Positions 9,183-18,625 of a stretch of 64,000 nucleotides of DNA are shown here, piece after piece (positions within the stretch are counted from its first letter, which is position 1; each line of letters begins with the position of its first letter). The stretch lies in contig MKWG01000011.1 in the NCBI GenBank assembly GCA_001899685.1, forward strand, positions 270,925 through 334,924. The letters run 5' to 3'. The notes beneath the pieces were generated by a model. The model searched no databases, was not told where the DNA came from, and saw nothing but the letters and a program-made list of their open reading frames with translations. The DNA is from Sphingobacteriales bacterium 44-15. GTDB lineage: Bacteria > Bacteroidota > Bacteroidia > Chitinophagales > Chitinophagaceae. A program made the position numbers and the translations under genes.

Positions 9183-9950
9183 ATGGAACATTATACAATG
9201 AATCTGACCTTAAAGGTCTGGAAACAGAAGAATAAAGATACAAGAGGCAGTTTTGAAACATTTCAGGTAAAAGGCATCTCTTCCGAAATGTCGTTTCTTG
9301 AAATGTTTGATGTGCTCAATGAGCAACTGATAGAAGAAGGGAAGGAGCCGATCGCATTTGACCACGATTGCCGCGAAGGCATCTGTGGCATGTGCTCTAT
9401 GTATATAAATGGCCGCCCTCATGGTCCCTGGCATGGCACTACCACCTGCCAGTTGCACATGCGTGCATTTAAAGATGGCGATACCATAGTGGTGGAACCC
9501 TGGCGGGCCAATGCATTTCCTGTCATTAAAGATCTGATAGTTGACAGGCGTGCTTTTGATCATATTATCCAGGCCGGAGGATTTATTTCCGTGAATACGG
9601 GCAATGCAGTAGACGGGAATGCCATTCCTATTGAAAGGGAAAAAGCCGACCAGTCTTTTGCCGCTGCTGCCTGTATAGGCTGCGGCGCCTGCGTGGCTGC
9701 CTGTAAAAACAGCTCGGCGATGCTCTTTGTGTCAGCCAAGGTTTCGCACCTGGCCCTGCTTCCGCAGGGAGCTCCTGAGAAAAAGACCCGCGTAATGAAT
9801 ATGATCGCACAAATGGATAAGGAAGGCTTTGGCGCATGTACCAACACCGGCGCCTGCGAAGCTGTTTGCCCCAAAGAGATCTCACTGGAAAATATAGCAA
9901 GGCTTAATCAGGAATATCTCGGGTCTTCGTTTACCTCTGACAAAGTATAA
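9183..9950 (+). CDS. sdhB: Succinate dehydrogenase iron-sulfur subunit
   Basis: This 255-aa electron-transfer subunit of complex II is typical in length. The plant-type 2Fe-2S ligands are in [20 protein letters not shown] with a later TTTCQLHM (residues ~61-98). The 4Fe-4S motif [11 protein letters not shown] lies near 164-174 and [15 protein letters not shown] near 219. ATG at 9183 is chosen because the frame upstream is encoded by the repeat array; ATG at 9198 is the alternative. It is separated from sdhA by the S23-like cassette, so its translation may no longer be coupled to sdhA. Confidence 0.95.
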   Translation: MEHYTMNLTLKVWKQKNKDTRGSFETFQVKGISSEMSFLEMFDVLNEQLIEEGKEPIAFDHDCREGICGMCSMYINGRPHGPWHGTTTCQLHMRAFKDGDTIVVEPWRANAFPVIKDLIVDRRAFDHIIQAGGFISVNTGNAVDGNAIPIEREKADQSFAAAACIGCGACVAACKNSSAMLFVSAKVSHLALLPQGAPEKKTRVMNMIAQMDKEGFGACTNTGACEAVCPKEISLENIARLNQEYLGSSFTSDKV

Positions 9951-10031
9951 ACAATCTATACCTCGTAAAAGCTGTTTTCCCGTCAGGTCAGTGTCGTGGA
10001 TATTTGCGTCAGTTGATATGTTGTATCTCCA

Positions 10032-10961
10032 ATGGATCTTAATCAGCCTATATACTCCGAGCGGGTTACCATTGACACCGTTGAATCAGAGCTTACTGCG
10101 GGGAAAAATATTAAGCTTCATGTTTTAAGGCTCGACAAACTCCATCCTGTCATTTCTGGTAATAAGTGGTTTAAGCTGAAATATTATCTGGCAGATGCCG
10201 CTGATAAAGGGTATAAAAAGATAGTTACCTTCGGGGGACCCTACTCAAATCATATTGCCGCCACTGCTTACGCGGCAAAACAGCTTAATTTTGACGCCGT
10301 GGGTGTTATAAGGGGAGAGCAGCCCCTGTTGCCCAGCCATACTTTATCCGCTGCCCGGGATCTTGGTATGGAACTTCATTTTCTTTCACGTGATGATTAC
10401 AACCTGTCCAAAAGAAGTGCAGGGATCAATCCTATTGATAACCGTTTCAAAGATCATTACTACATTCCTGAAGGTGGCTTTGGCAGTAAGGGGGTAGCAG
10501 GTGCTGCAGAGATACTTCATCCCGGAGATATAATTAAATACACTCATATTATAACCGCTGTTGGCACAGGAACTACCATTGCCGGTATACTACAGGTGGC
10601 ATCTCCGCAACAGGAAGTGATAGGAATAAGTGCAATGAAAAACAATACAGCCCTGGCAGATGAAATATCCTCCCTGCTTGAGAATGGCATTCCCGGAAAC
10701 CTCCGTATCATTCATGACTATCATTTTGGGGGCTACGCAAAAAAATCTCAGCCATTATTAGACTTCATGAACAGGTTTTATCGTTTATCAAATATCCCGT
10801 TGGATTTTGTGTATACCGGCAAAGTGATGTATGGTATATTCGACCTGATCAGTAAAAATTATTTTTCACCGGGCGCAGCAATTTTAATGCTACATACAGG
10901 AGGGCTTCAGGGGAACCGTTCTCTTCCGCCGGGAATCCTGGAATTCCGCGAGAAAATGTAG
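10032..10961 (+). CDS. PLP-dependent ACC deaminase / D-cysteine desulfhydrase family enzyme
   Basis: This 309-aa fold-type II PLP enzyme is of the family that includes D-cysteine desulfhydrase and 1-aminocyclopropane-1-carboxylate deaminase. The PLP lysine is expected in SGNKWFKLKYYL (residues ~42-53), and the adjacent FGGPYSNHIAATAYAA is the family's SNH motif. A phosphate-binding AVGTGTTIAGI lies near residue 177. Substrate cannot be decided from sequence; D-cysteine desulfhydrase-like activity is as likely as ACC deaminase. The gene is monocistronic by spacing (81 bp after sdhB, 53 bp before the next gene). Confidence 0.82.
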   Translation: MDLNQPIYSERVTIDTVESELTAGKNIKLHVLRLDKLHPVISGNKWFKLKYYLADAADKGYKKIVTFGGPYSNHIAATAYAAKQLNFDAVGVIRGEQPLLPSHTLSAARDLGMELHFLSRDDYNLSKRSAGINPIDNRFKDHYYIPEGGFGSKGVAGAAEILHPGDIIKYTHIITAVGTGTTIAGILQVASPQQEVIGISAMKNNTALADEISSLLENGIPGNLRIIHDYHFGGYAKKSQPLLDFMNRFYRLSNIPLDFVYTGKVMYGIFDLISKNYFSPGAAILMLHTGGLQGNRSLPPGILEFREKM

Positions 10962-10964
10962 CAT

Positions 10965-10972
10965 TATCTTTG
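10965..10972 (+). promoter_or_regulatory. -7 box upstream of the secreted protein gene
   Basis: TATCTTTG at 10965-10972 matches TAnnTTTG fully and lies 42 nt before the ATG at 11015, just after the stop of the preceding gene. No clear -33 TTG is seen at the expected distance. Confidence 0.4.
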
Positions 10973-11014
10973 CATTGCTAAAAGAAATTATCCATTGTCC
11001 TGACGTCTTTATCT

Positions 11015-11881
11015 ATGAAGCTGATCGTAAGTATTTTGCTGGCCGCCATGCTTTTGTTTTCTGGCTACACATCAGAAGCCCAGGACACTTTGCCGCAGTT
11101 TACCGTAAGAAATGTCAATGGGAAAGTGATATTGAGCTGGGTAAATCAATTCCCTGTGATCAAACAATTAAGCATACAGCGCTCGGCAGACAGCCTCAAA
11201 GGATTCCGGACTATTCTCACCTTGCCCGATCCGTCTTCTGTTACCAATGGTTTTCTAGACAATAATGCCCCTGATACGGTAATATTTTATAAGCTGTATA
11301 TCCTGCTTGACAGCGGTAAATATGTTTTCAGCAAGGCTCAAAGGCCTCATAAAGCGCAACCACCGGTGGTGGTTAAAAAAGAGGAGAACAAGATTCCGGA
11401 TATATCAACCGGCACTCCGGCATACGATACCGGTAATACTATATCAGCGACAGGGGCGGCTGCCGGCACTGTTAATGCTGTCACTTCACAAGCTGCGCAG
11501 CCGGATCCAGGGCTGCCATCAAAGCAATACCAGCCGGAACTGACACAGGTAATCAATAGGAAAAGAAGTGATGGACTGAGAGCTGACACTGTTGTCATGG
11601 TTCGTCCCGAAACATTTACTCCCTCGGGATTTGTGTATACAAACCCGTTTGGTAATATTACAGTCGTAGTGCCTGTGGATAAACAGGGGCAGTATACCAT
11701 CAAATTCTTTGACGATAACGGAGATGAAATATTCCAGGTTGCCAACATAAAGGAACATATCTTCTCTATTGATAAGTCCAACTTTATGCGTGCCGGGTGG
11801 TATAAGTTTGAGCTTTACGAAAACAATGTGCTCAGGGAAAAGAATAAAGTGATGGTACCCAAAGACAGCTCTATCCGCTGA
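11015..11881 (+). CDS. Secreted protein of unknown function with a fibronectin-III-like domain
   Basis: This 288-aa protein starts with a signal peptide (KLIVSILLAAMLLFSGYTSEAQ, cleavage near residue 22). Residues ~28-110 read like a fibronectin-III-type beta sandwich (VILSWVNQFPVIKQLSIQRS...YKLYILLDSGKYVFSKAQ). A Pro/Thr/Ala-rich linker (~110-180) follows. The C-terminal part, about 190-285, is a second beta domain (TIKFFDDNGDEIFQV...AGWYKFELYENNVL) that resembles secretion-sorting-type beta domains, but I cannot assign it. It is convergent with lipB and overlaps its 3' end by 11 bp. Function unknown. Confidence 0.75.
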   Translation: MKLIVSILLAAMLLFSGYTSEAQDTLPQFTVRNVNGKVILSWVNQFPVIKQLSIQRSADSLKGFRTILTLPDPSSVTNGFLDNNAPDTVIFYKLYILLDSGKYVFSKAQRPHKAQPPVVVKKEENKIPDISTGTPAYDTGNTISATGAAAGTVNAVTSQAAQPDPGLPSKQYQPELTQVINRKRSDGLRADTVVMVRPETFTPSGFVYTNPFGNITVVVPVDKQGQYTIKFFDDNGDEIFQVANIKEHIFSIDKSNFMRAGWYKFELYENNVLREKNKVMVPKDSSIR

Positions 11882-12626
11882 CCAGCCTGCTTTCAAAGAC
11901 TTTTTCAAAGCAGTGTTGCACAAGTGTTTTAACTTCCTCAATATCCGGTTCGTAGCCCAGCTCTTTTGCAATGGAGGTTACCTGCTTGTCTGCAATACCG
12001 CAGGGAATGATATGATTGAAATAGCTTAAGTCTGTATTTACATTCAGCGCAAAGCCATGCATGGTCACCCACCTGCTGCAACGCACCCCCATGGCGCAGA
12101 TCTTTCTTTCCCTCCCTTTTACAAAAGGATCTATCCATACGCCTGTTTCGCCCGGTGAACGTTGCCCGGTAATATTGTAATGACTTAAAGCAAGTATGAT
12201 CACTTCTTCCAGGTTGCGCAGGTATTTACCGATATCGGTATAGTATTTTTCCAGATCTAATATGGGATAGCCTACTATCTGTCCCGGCCCGTGAAAAGTA
12301 ATGTCTCCACCCCGGTTAGTATGATAATATGCAATCCCTCTGTTATCCATTTCTTCCTGCGAGAGCAGCACATTCGACTCATGGCCGCTTTTTCCCAGCG
12401 TATATACGGGTGGATGTTCACACAGCAAAAAATAGTGAGAAACTGAAGGGATAGTAACGATTGATTCGCCGTCTTCTTTAGCTTCCTGCTGATGGAGAAG
12501 CTTGTTTCGTGCAACTGCTGCAGCGGCCGATTTGCCCCGTATATTTTCCTGCAACAACTTTTCCTGGTAATCCCATGCTTCTTTATACCCGATAATCCCC
12601 AGGTCTTTAAAAATGACTTGCTCCAT
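11871..12626 (-). CDS. lipB: Lipoyl(octanoyl) transferase
   Basis: This 251-aa enzyme transfers octanoyl groups from acyl carrier protein to lipoyl domains, the first step of lipoate synthesis. Motifs are RGGDITFHGPGQIVGYPILDL (His in the active-site region), GVRCSRWVTMHGFALNV and the catalytic-cysteine segment IIPCGIADKQVTSIAKEL, where Cys and Lys form the catalytic pair. Lipoylated proteins that need it include the glycine cleavage system, whose gcvP lies at 21.7-24.6 kb. The ATG is 4 nt after a TAATTTTG box, so the mRNA may be leaderless. Confidence 0.95.
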   Translation of the reverse strand: MEQVIFKDLGIIGYKEAWDYQEKLLQENIRGKSAAAAVARNKLLHQQEAKEDGESIVTIPSVSHYFLLCEHPPVYTLGKSGHESNVLLSQEEMDNRGIAYYHTNRGGDITFHGPGQIVGYPILDLEKYYTDIGKYLRNLEEVIILALSHYNITGQRSPGETGVWIDPFVKGRERKICAMGVRCSRWVTMHGFALNVNTDLSYFNHIIPCGIADKQVTSIAKELGYEPDIEEVKTLVQHCFEKVFESRLVSG

Positions 12627-12630
12627 CCTG

Positions 12631-12638
12631 CAAAATTA
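12631..12638 (-). promoter_or_regulatory. -7 box of lipB, 4 nt from ATG
   Basis: On the minus strand TAATTTTG (12638-12631) matches TAnnTTTG and is followed by CAGG and the ATG. A start 6-8 nt downstream of the box would make a leaderless or nearly leaderless mRNA. No -33 TTG is visible at 19 nt. Confidence 0.5.
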
Positions 12639-12668
12639 TCGGAAAATAAGTTTGAACCCGTTTGGGCT

Positions 12669-12771
12669 GGGCACATTTCAAATTTTAGAGGCACATATTT
12701 CCCTCACTCCCGCAATCCCCTCTCCGCACAGCAGAGAAGGGAGAAATGGTGCGAAAATTTGAAATGCGCCC
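12669..12771 (+). mobile_element. 103-bp MITE-like palindromic element, copy A
   Basis: The element has 18-bp terminal inverted repeats with one mismatch (GGGCACATTTCAAATTTT and AAAATTTGAAATGCGCCC). It also has an internal imperfect palindrome around CCCCTCTCCG...AGAGAAGGG. A second copy of exactly the same length at 42399-42501 is identical at 87 of 103 positions without gaps. It encodes nothing, lies between lipB and the ABC-F gene, and has no recognisable target-site duplication. Confidence 0.75.
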
Positions 12772-12873
12772 TTTGGGCTTTATTTTAAACTGCAAGCACA
12801 GTATACGCGTCAGTCTAAGCCCGAAGCCCCCGGATTTGAATAGCCTTGAGCGGTTGGCAGCTTAGCCATATAC

Positions 12874-12904
12874 TTTGTGCGCTTCTTATGAACATTTATC
12901 TTTG
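12874..12904 (+). promoter_or_regulatory. Promoter of the ABC-F gene
   Basis: TTTG at 12874-12877, a 19-nt spacer and TATCTTTG at 12897-12904 form a full match to the Bacteroidota housekeeping promoter. The ATG at 12909 starts 4 nt after the box. This supports 12909 as the start codon over the upstream in-frame codons. Confidence 0.7.
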
Positions 12905-12908
12905 CCGG

Positions 12909-14819
12909 ATGCATTATGTATCTGCAGAAGGATTGGGAAAATCATACGGCGTCAAACCTCTTTTCGGCAATCTTAGCTTTCATATAGAAGAAGGAGATAA
13001 AATCGCTCTTGTTGCACGCAACGGGTATGGCAAATCTACTTTGCTTAAGATCATTGCCGGCAGGGAAATACCGGAAGAAGGAAAAGTGTGGATACACAAA
13101 GATGTAACGGTTGCCCTGTTTGAACAGGAGCCTGTGTTTTATGAAGACCTCAGCATTCTTGACAATATCTTTCACCATACTCACCCGGTGATCAATGCTA
13201 TTAAAGCATTTGAAGCGGCAGGTGAAACGGAAGACAGCCATCTTGTAGCAGAAGCTATAGTGAGGATGGATGAGCTTGGCGCCTGGGACTTCGACAGCAA
13301 GGTAAAGCAGATATTCGGCAAGCTCAATATCCATCACCTGCAGCAAAAAGTCGGCAGCCTGTCGGGGGGGCAGCGCAAGCGTGTAGCGCTTGCCCGCACA
13401 CTTATTGATATAGGGTTTGAGCATAAGCATGTGTTGCTGATAATGGATGAGCCTACCAATCACTTAGATGTGGAAACTGTGGAGTGGCTTGAGCATTACC
13501 TCAACCAGGAGAAGGTTACGCTGCTGCTGGTGACGCATGACCGTTATTTTCTGGATGCTGTTTGCAATGAGATATGGGAGCTGGAGGGAAGCGAGCTGTA
13601 TGTTCATAAGGGCGATTATGAAAATTATATAGAAAAAAAGGCTGCGCGTATAGAGCAGCAAGGCGCCAGCATTGATAAAGCAAAAAACCTGTATCGTAAA
13701 GAGCTTGAATGGATGCGCAAGCAGCCCAGGGCGCGCACTACCAAATCCAAAAGCCGTATTGATGCTTTCGGTGCTGTAGAAGCAAAAGCCCGGCAAAAGA
13801 TGGAGGATCAACAGGTGCAGCTCCAGGTAAAGATGAGCCGGCTTGGAGGTAAAATTGCCGAGCTTAAGAAAGTATATAAATCTTATGGCGACAAGGTGAT
13901 ACTGAAAGGCTTCGACTATACGTTTGCGAAAGGAGAAAGAATAGGCGTGGTGGGAAAGAACGGCGCCGGCAAATCTACTTTTTTAAATATCCTCCAGGAG
14001 ATTGAGAAAGCAGACAGTGGAAAGATCAATATCGGAGAAACAGTGGTGTTTGGCTATTACTCACAGCAGGGGCTGGAGGTGAAAGAAGACAAGCGGGTGA
14101 TTGAATATGTTAAGGATATAGCAGAGAATTTTCCTCTTGCCGGGGGCGGATCGCTGAGCGCTGCCCAGTTCCTGCAGCTTTTTCTCTTCAATCCCGATCA
14201 GCAGTATACTTTTATATCGAAGCTGAGCGGTGGAGAAAAAAAGCGGCTGATGCTGCTGTCCATTCTCTTTCGTAACCCTAATTTCCTGATACTTGATGAG
14301 CCTACCAATGATCTTGATCTGCCAACGCTCAGCGTGCTTGAGAACTTTCTGAATGAGTATAGAGGATGCCTGCTCATTGTTTCGCACGACAGGTATTTTA
14401 TGGACAGGCTCTGCGATCATCTTTTTGTTTTTGAAGGAAATGGTGAGATCCGGGATTTCCCCGGCAACTATACCCAATACAGGGAATGGAAAAAAGAGCA
14501 GGAAGATATAAAATCGGAAACAGCCCGGAAGAAAATCAGCGATGATCCCGGCGCAGCGGTAATGCCGGATAAGGCGCAAGCAGGTGCAGGCATTGCAAAA
14601 AGGAAACCTTCCTATAAAGAGAAAAGAGAGTTTGAGCTGCTGCAGCAGGAGATTGAAGCGCTTGAAAAAGAAAAACTATCCGTCCAGGAGCAACTTGCTG
14701 CAGGCTCGCTTCCATACACGGAGCTACAGGCGCTTTCTGGACGTATCGGCGAAATAACATCCCTCCTTGACGAAAAAGAAATGCGATGGCTGGAGCTGAG
14801 CGAATGGATAGAAATATAA
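12909..14819 (+). CDS. ABC-F family ATP-binding protein (Uup/EttA-like)
   Basis: This 636-aa cytoplasmic protein has two ABC domains in one chain and no membrane segments. The first P-loop is ARNGYGKST (~35), with signature LSGGQRKR (~150) and Walker B LLIMDEPTNHLD. The second P-loop is GKNGAGKST (~350), with LSGGEKKRL (~438) and ILDEPTNDLD. The linker between domains is charged and helical, and a C-terminal coiled coil (~565-630) is typical of Uup-type members. ABC-F proteins act on the ribosome as translation factors or antibiotic-protection proteins; this one is most like the housekeeping Uup group. Start chosen by the promoter 4 nt upstream and by the MHYVSAEGLGKSYG N-terminus. Confidence 0.92.
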   Translation: MHYVSAEGLGKSYGVKPLFGNLSFHIEEGDKIALVARNGYGKSTLLKIIAGREIPEEGKVWIHKDVTVALFEQEPVFYEDLSILDNIFHHTHPVINAIKAFEAAGETEDSHLVAEAIVRMDELGAWDFDSKVKQIFGKLNIHHLQQKVGSLSGGQRKRVALARTLIDIGFEHKHVLLIMDEPTNHLDVETVEWLEHYLNQEKVTLLLVTHDRYFLDAVCNEIWELEGSELYVHKGDYENYIEKKAARIEQQGASIDKAKNLYRKELEWMRKQPRARTTKSKSRIDAFGAVEAKARQKMEDQQVQLQVKMSRLGGKIAELKKVYKSYGDKVILKGFDYTFAKGERIGVVGKNGAGKSTFLNILQEIEKADSGKINIGETVVFGYYSQQGLEVKEDKRVIEYVKDIAENFPLAGGGSLSAAQFLQLFLFNPDQQYTFISKLSGGEKKRLMLLSILFRNPNFLILDEPTNDLDLPTLSVLENFLNEYRGCLLIVSHDRYFMDRLCDHLFVFEGNGEIRDFPGNYTQYREWKKEQEDIKSETARKKISDDPGAAVMPDKAQAGAGIAKRKPSYKEKREFELLQQEIEALEKEKLSVQEQLAAGSLPYTELQALSGRIGEITSLLDEKEMRWLELSEWIEI

Positions 14820-14851
14820 TGCGGATGCCCCGGAGTATATTATACCCTTGC

Positions 14852-16276
14852 TTATACTTCAAATTCAACTTTCAGGGTAAAACCGTTTCCCGGGGAAGAG
14901 ATCATACCAATAGTGCCATGGTATAGCTCAATCCGGTTGCGGATATTGCGCAGTCCTGATCCTTCATTGTTTTCAACTGACAGGTCTACACCCTTGCCGT
15001 CATCCTTTATTGTTAACTGCAACTTTTCATCCGCCTTCCGGAAATTGATCTCTACGTTCTTTGCTTCAGCGTGTTTTATGATATTGTTAAGCTGTTCCTG
15101 AACAATGCGGTACAGCATAAGCTTGTGGCTTTCCGTCAGTCCCTCTTCATCAAAATCAAGCATATCCACAATTACGGAAATATGCTGCACTTCGGATATA
15201 GCTTCAGCAAGACTTGTTATGGAATGTTCAAGTCCCAGCTCGGCAAGCAGGGGAGGCGACAGGTTTTTAGAAAGATTCCTCAGCTCTTCGATCACCTTAT
15301 CAATATACTGGTTGCTTTTTTTTAAAAGCCCTTCCCGTATGTTTTCGTTTGTTATTGAATGCTCAATATAAAGCTTTACTACCCCCAGTAGCTGGTTAAC
15401 ATTATCGTGTAGCTCTTCCGCAAGCTTTTTCCGTTCGTTTTCCTGGGTATCAAGCACGGTGCGGGCTAATTGTCTCCTGTATATTGCTTCCTTCTCCGCC
15501 AGTTGCTTTTGCAGGTTTCGTTGTTCCGTAAAGTCCTGCATAGAAACGATCAGCCTTACAGGCTGACCTTCGGCACTTCTCATTATCGAAAAACAGTCAG
15601 CAATTATTTTATAGGTCCCGTCTTTAGAAGCAAACCTGTATTCATTGTTCAGGCTGGTAATATTGGGCAGCGGCAAAGCTGCATTGATCTTATCCAATAC
15701 TTTTTCTTTATCATCAGGGTGGATATTGGCTTTCCACCATTCAAATCCCGCTTCAAGATCGTCATCGTTATAGCCTAAAAGCGTTTTTACATTATTGTTG
15801 TAATATAACTGCCCCGTTTTCATATTCCAGTCCCACAATCCTTCCACTGTTGCTTTACCAAGAATGGTATACCGCACCAGGTTTTCTTTAAGCGTCTTAT
15901 CGCCAGAGATCTTTTCCGAGATATCCTCAATAATAAGGAGATAGGAGATTCCCCGGATATCCTTCATTTGGTGGATGGCGCCATTACAAATGACTTTTTT
16001 GTTGTCTTTGGTGGTGATCCCCACCAGGTTAGTCATCTTTTCAAGCTTTCCTCTGCGCAACAGGGCATCCCAATAGTCCAGTTCTACATTATCATGCTCT
16101 TTTATGAATAAACTGTAATGCTGCAATTCCAGTTCTTCTGCAGAATAACCGGTTATTTTACAAAATGCAGGGTTAGCATAGATCAGCCTGCTGTCTGCAT
16201 TCATCCTGGCAACGCCAACGTTAATGCTGGCAAGCAGGATAGCAGTTTCATTATGATCAAAATGATGGTCTGTCAT
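14852..16276 (-). CDS. PAS-domain sensor histidine kinase (HisKA_3 / LytS-NarX type)
   Basis: This 474-aa soluble kinase has a first PAS domain at about residues 10-120 (ANPAFCKITGYSAEEL). A second PAS with PAC motif spans ~135-255 (GLWDWNMKTGQLYYNNNVKTLLGY ... IVSMQDFTEQR). A coiled linker is followed by a HisKA_3 box ERKKLAEELHDNVNQLL with the phospho-acceptor His near 290. The HATPase domain carries EQLNNIIKHAEA (N box), DDGKG and GSGLRNIRNR (G boxes). No transmembrane segment is present, so it senses a cytoplasmic signal. No response regulator lies next to it. It is divergent from the M50 protease gene, with about 90 bp between their starts. Confidence 0.92.
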   Translation of the reverse strand: MTDHHFDHNETAILLASINVGVARMNADSRLIYANPAFCKITGYSAEELELQHYSLFIKEHDNVELDYWDALLRRGKLEKMTNLVGITTKDNKKVICNGAIHQMKDIRGISYLLIIEDISEKISGDKTLKENLVRYTILGKATVEGLWDWNMKTGQLYYNNNVKTLLGYNDDDLEAGFEWWKANIHPDDKEKVLDKINAALPLPNITSLNNEYRFASKDGTYKIIADCFSIMRSAEGQPVRLIVSMQDFTEQRNLQKQLAEKEAIYRRQLARTVLDTQENERKKLAEELHDNVNQLLGVVKLYIEHSITNENIREGLLKKSNQYIDKVIEELRNLSKNLSPPLLAELGLEHSITSLAEAISEVQHISVIVDMLDFDEEGLTESHKLMLYRIVQEQLNNIIKHAEAKNVEINFRKADEKLQLTIKDDGKGVDLSVENNEGSGLRNIRNRIELYHGTIGMISSPGNGFTLKVEFEV

Positions 16277-16365
16277 ATTCCGTTCGGGTCAATAGCTCAA
16301 GTTAATAGCTTATTTTTTAATTTACGTGAATATATATTTATCGCAAATATGGTATATTATTGAGA

Positions 16366-17316
16366 ATGGAGGAAGAAATAAATACTGCGGCAGAGCTCCT
16401 ACCTGATAAAAAGCCGTTATATGAAAATATAACCGGAAGGGGAAATATATGGATAAGGACGATCATAAGCCTTGCGCTTTATATTGCAGCCTACTATATT
16501 TTTTTCCACCGCGACCTGCAGTGGATCTTGATACTTACAGGCGTCATATTACTGCATGAAGCAGGGCATTTTGCCGCTATGAAAATATTTGGATACAGGG
16601 ACGTGCATATGCTTTTTGTGCCTTTTCTTGGTGCTTATGTTTCAGGAAGCCCGAAAAAAATATCTCAAAAACAGCGGGTCATTACATTGCTTGCAGGTCC
16701 GCTGCCAGGCATTATTATTGGCGTAGTATACCTGTTTGCGTTCATGTCCGCTTCAGGCATTTTTTACTATAAGCTATCCCTCATCTTTATCTTATTAAAT
16801 GTTTTTAACCTGCTGCCTGTAACGCCTTTAGACGGCGGTCAGTTGCTGGAAAATCTTTTTGCGCGCGCCGGGAGGGCTGTTCAGCCGTTCTTACTCATTG
16901 CTTCGGCAATTTGTTTATTCTATATGGCCGTTGTCCTGCATAATTACCTTATCCTGCTTTTCGTGTGGCTGATCATCCTGCGTTTCAGGGGCCTTCAAAG
17001 GCTTTCTGTCATAAGAAAAGACCTCGATGCAGTTGGTATTGCCTATGACACAAGTTATGAAGCGCTGAGCGATGCCGGATATATGGCGATCAGGAAAGCA
17101 TTGATCCGTAATATTCCTGCGTTACGGGAGTATGATCCTGAAAAGATATCCGGCGATGAGGATATGATCATTTCTTATGTAAACAAAGTGCTTACTGGAT
17201 CAGTGAACATGGATCTCGGTAACAGCGGAAGAATTATTGTGCTAAGCTTATGGATCGTCTTTATATTTGCGCCGGTTATCCTTTTTATATATGCTTCACC
17301 GCATTATCATTTGTAG
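16366..17316 (+). CDS. Site-2-type intramembrane metalloprotease (M50 family)
   Basis: This 316-aa integral membrane protease has the zinc-binding HEAGHFAAM motif in a hydrophobic helix at about residue 64. The second motif, NVFNLLPVTPLDGGQLLENLF, supplies the third ligand (Asp). Hydrophobic segments lie around 27-45, 50-75, 100-140 and 175-210, with a final one at ~285-310. A cytoplasmic stretch between carries no PDZ or CBS domain that I can see. Substrate unknown. ATG at 16366 is preferred to the TTG at 16360. It lies 39 bp before pepT on the same strand. Confidence 0.85.
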   Translation: MEEEINTAAELLPDKKPLYENITGRGNIWIRTIISLALYIAAYYIFFHRDLQWILILTGVILLHEAGHFAAMKIFGYRDVHMLFVPFLGAYVSGSPKKISQKQRVITLLAGPLPGIIIGVVYLFAFMSASGIFYYKLSLIFILLNVFNLLPVTPLDGGQLLENLFARAGRAVQPFLLIASAICLFYMAVVLHNYLILLFVWLIILRFRGLQRLSVIRKDLDAVGIAYDTSYEALSDAGYMAIRKALIRNIPALREYDPEKISGDEDMIISYVNKVLTGSVNMDLGNSGRIIVLSLWIVFIFAPVILFIYASPHYHL

Positions 17317-17355
17317 CCGGTATTGAAAATGGCTGCCGTTAATAATTTGTAATAC

Positions 17356-18603
17356 ATGTTCCAGAACTATTCTTTCACAGTTGCAGACCGGTTTATAAAA
17401 TATGTGCAGGTAGATACGCAGTCCGATCCTCATTCCACCAGTTTTCCCTCTACAAAAAAGCAAAAAGATCTTTCCCGGATTTTAGTGGAAGAGCTGCTTG
17501 CAATGGGAGTTACTGATGCAGCGCTGGACGAGCACGGTTATGTATATGCGACAATCCCTTCTAATACAGATAAAAATGTTCCTGTTATATGTTTCTGCTC
17601 GCATGTGGATACTTCACCGGATTGCAGCGGGGCAGGGGTAAGTCCTTTGATTCATCGCAACTACCAGGGGGAAGATATTGTATTGCCCGATGACCCGCAG
17701 CAGGTGATCACAATAAAAGATCATCCTTATCTCTCTGCAAAGAAAGGAGAAGATATTATAACCGCTTCCGGCGCTACTTTGCTGGGAGCGGATGATAAAT
17801 CAGGTGTAGCCGTTATTATGGATATGGCCAATTATTTTATGATGCACCCGGGGCTGAAGCATGGCGTCATAAAGCTATTGTTCACCCCGGATGAGGAGAT
17901 CGGCAGGGGAGTAGATAAAGTAGATTTAAAAAGGCTGGGCGCCGACTTCGGGTATACGCTTGATGCCGGTGAAAGAGGAGCTTTTGAAGACGAGACTTTT
18001 TCAGCGGACAGTGTCACCATCACCTTTACCGGTGTGAGCGCTCACCCGGGATATGGGAAAGATAAGCTGGTAAACGCTATTAAGGCAGCAGGCGCCCTTC
18101 TTGAACTTTTGCCTGCCCATGCGCTTTCGCCGGAGACAACAGAAGGCAGAGAGGGGTTTGTACACCCGGTGTATATCAACGGCATTGCAGAGAAAGTAAC
18201 GCTGCAGTTCATCATACGCGATTTCATTACTGCAAAGCTGTATGAATATGAAGTGCTGCTGCGGCAATATATTGATGAGACGGTCAGGAAATTTCCCGGG
18301 GTGACCATTACTATGGAAGTGAAGGAGCAATACCGTAACATGAAGGAAGTGCTTGACCATCATCCGCAGGTAAGCGAATATGCGCTGGAAGCCATCAGCC
18401 GGGCCGGTGTGCAACCTCTCCGGACAAGCGCCAGGGGGGGTACAGACGGATCGCGGCTATCGTTCATGGGATTGCCCTGCCCCAATATTTTTACAGGAGA
18501 AATGGCCTTTCACGGAAAGCACGAATATGTAAGCATACAGGATATGCAGAAAAGTGTGGAGACGATCGTGCACCTGGCAATGATATGGGAGGAAAAGAGT
18601 TAA
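17356..18603 (+). CDS. pepT: Peptidase T (tripeptide aminopeptidase)
   Basis: This 415-aa M20-family dizinc aminopeptidase removes N-terminal residues from tripeptides in the cytoplasm. Metal-binding motifs are ICFCSHVDTSPD (His ~86), LLGADDKSGVAVIMDM (Asp ~143) and the catalytic FTPDEEIGRGVD (Glu ~178). YTLDAGERGAFEDE and the C-terminal GEMAFHGKHEYVSIQDM (last His ligand) follow. Length equals that of the E. coli enzyme. The next genes downstream are convergent. Confidence 0.95.
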   Translation: MFQNYSFTVADRFIKYVQVDTQSDPHSTSFPSTKKQKDLSRILVEELLAMGVTDAALDEHGYVYATIPSNTDKNVPVICFCSHVDTSPDCSGAGVSPLIHRNYQGEDIVLPDDPQQVITIKDHPYLSAKKGEDIITASGATLLGADDKSGVAVIMDMANYFMMHPGLKHGVIKLLFTPDEEIGRGVDKVDLKRLGADFGYTLDAGERGAFEDETFSADSVTITFTGVSAHPGYGKDKLVNAIKAAGALLELLPAHALSPETTEGREGFVHPVYINGIAEKVTLQFIIRDFITAKLYEYEVLLRQYIDETVRKFPGVTITMEVKEQYRNMKEVLDHHPQVSEYALEAISRAGVQPLRTSARGGTDGSRLSFMGLPCPNIFTGEMAFHGKHEYVSIQDMQKSVETIVHLAMIWEEKS

Positions 18604-18625
18604 AAGTTTTTACCGCAGCACTATA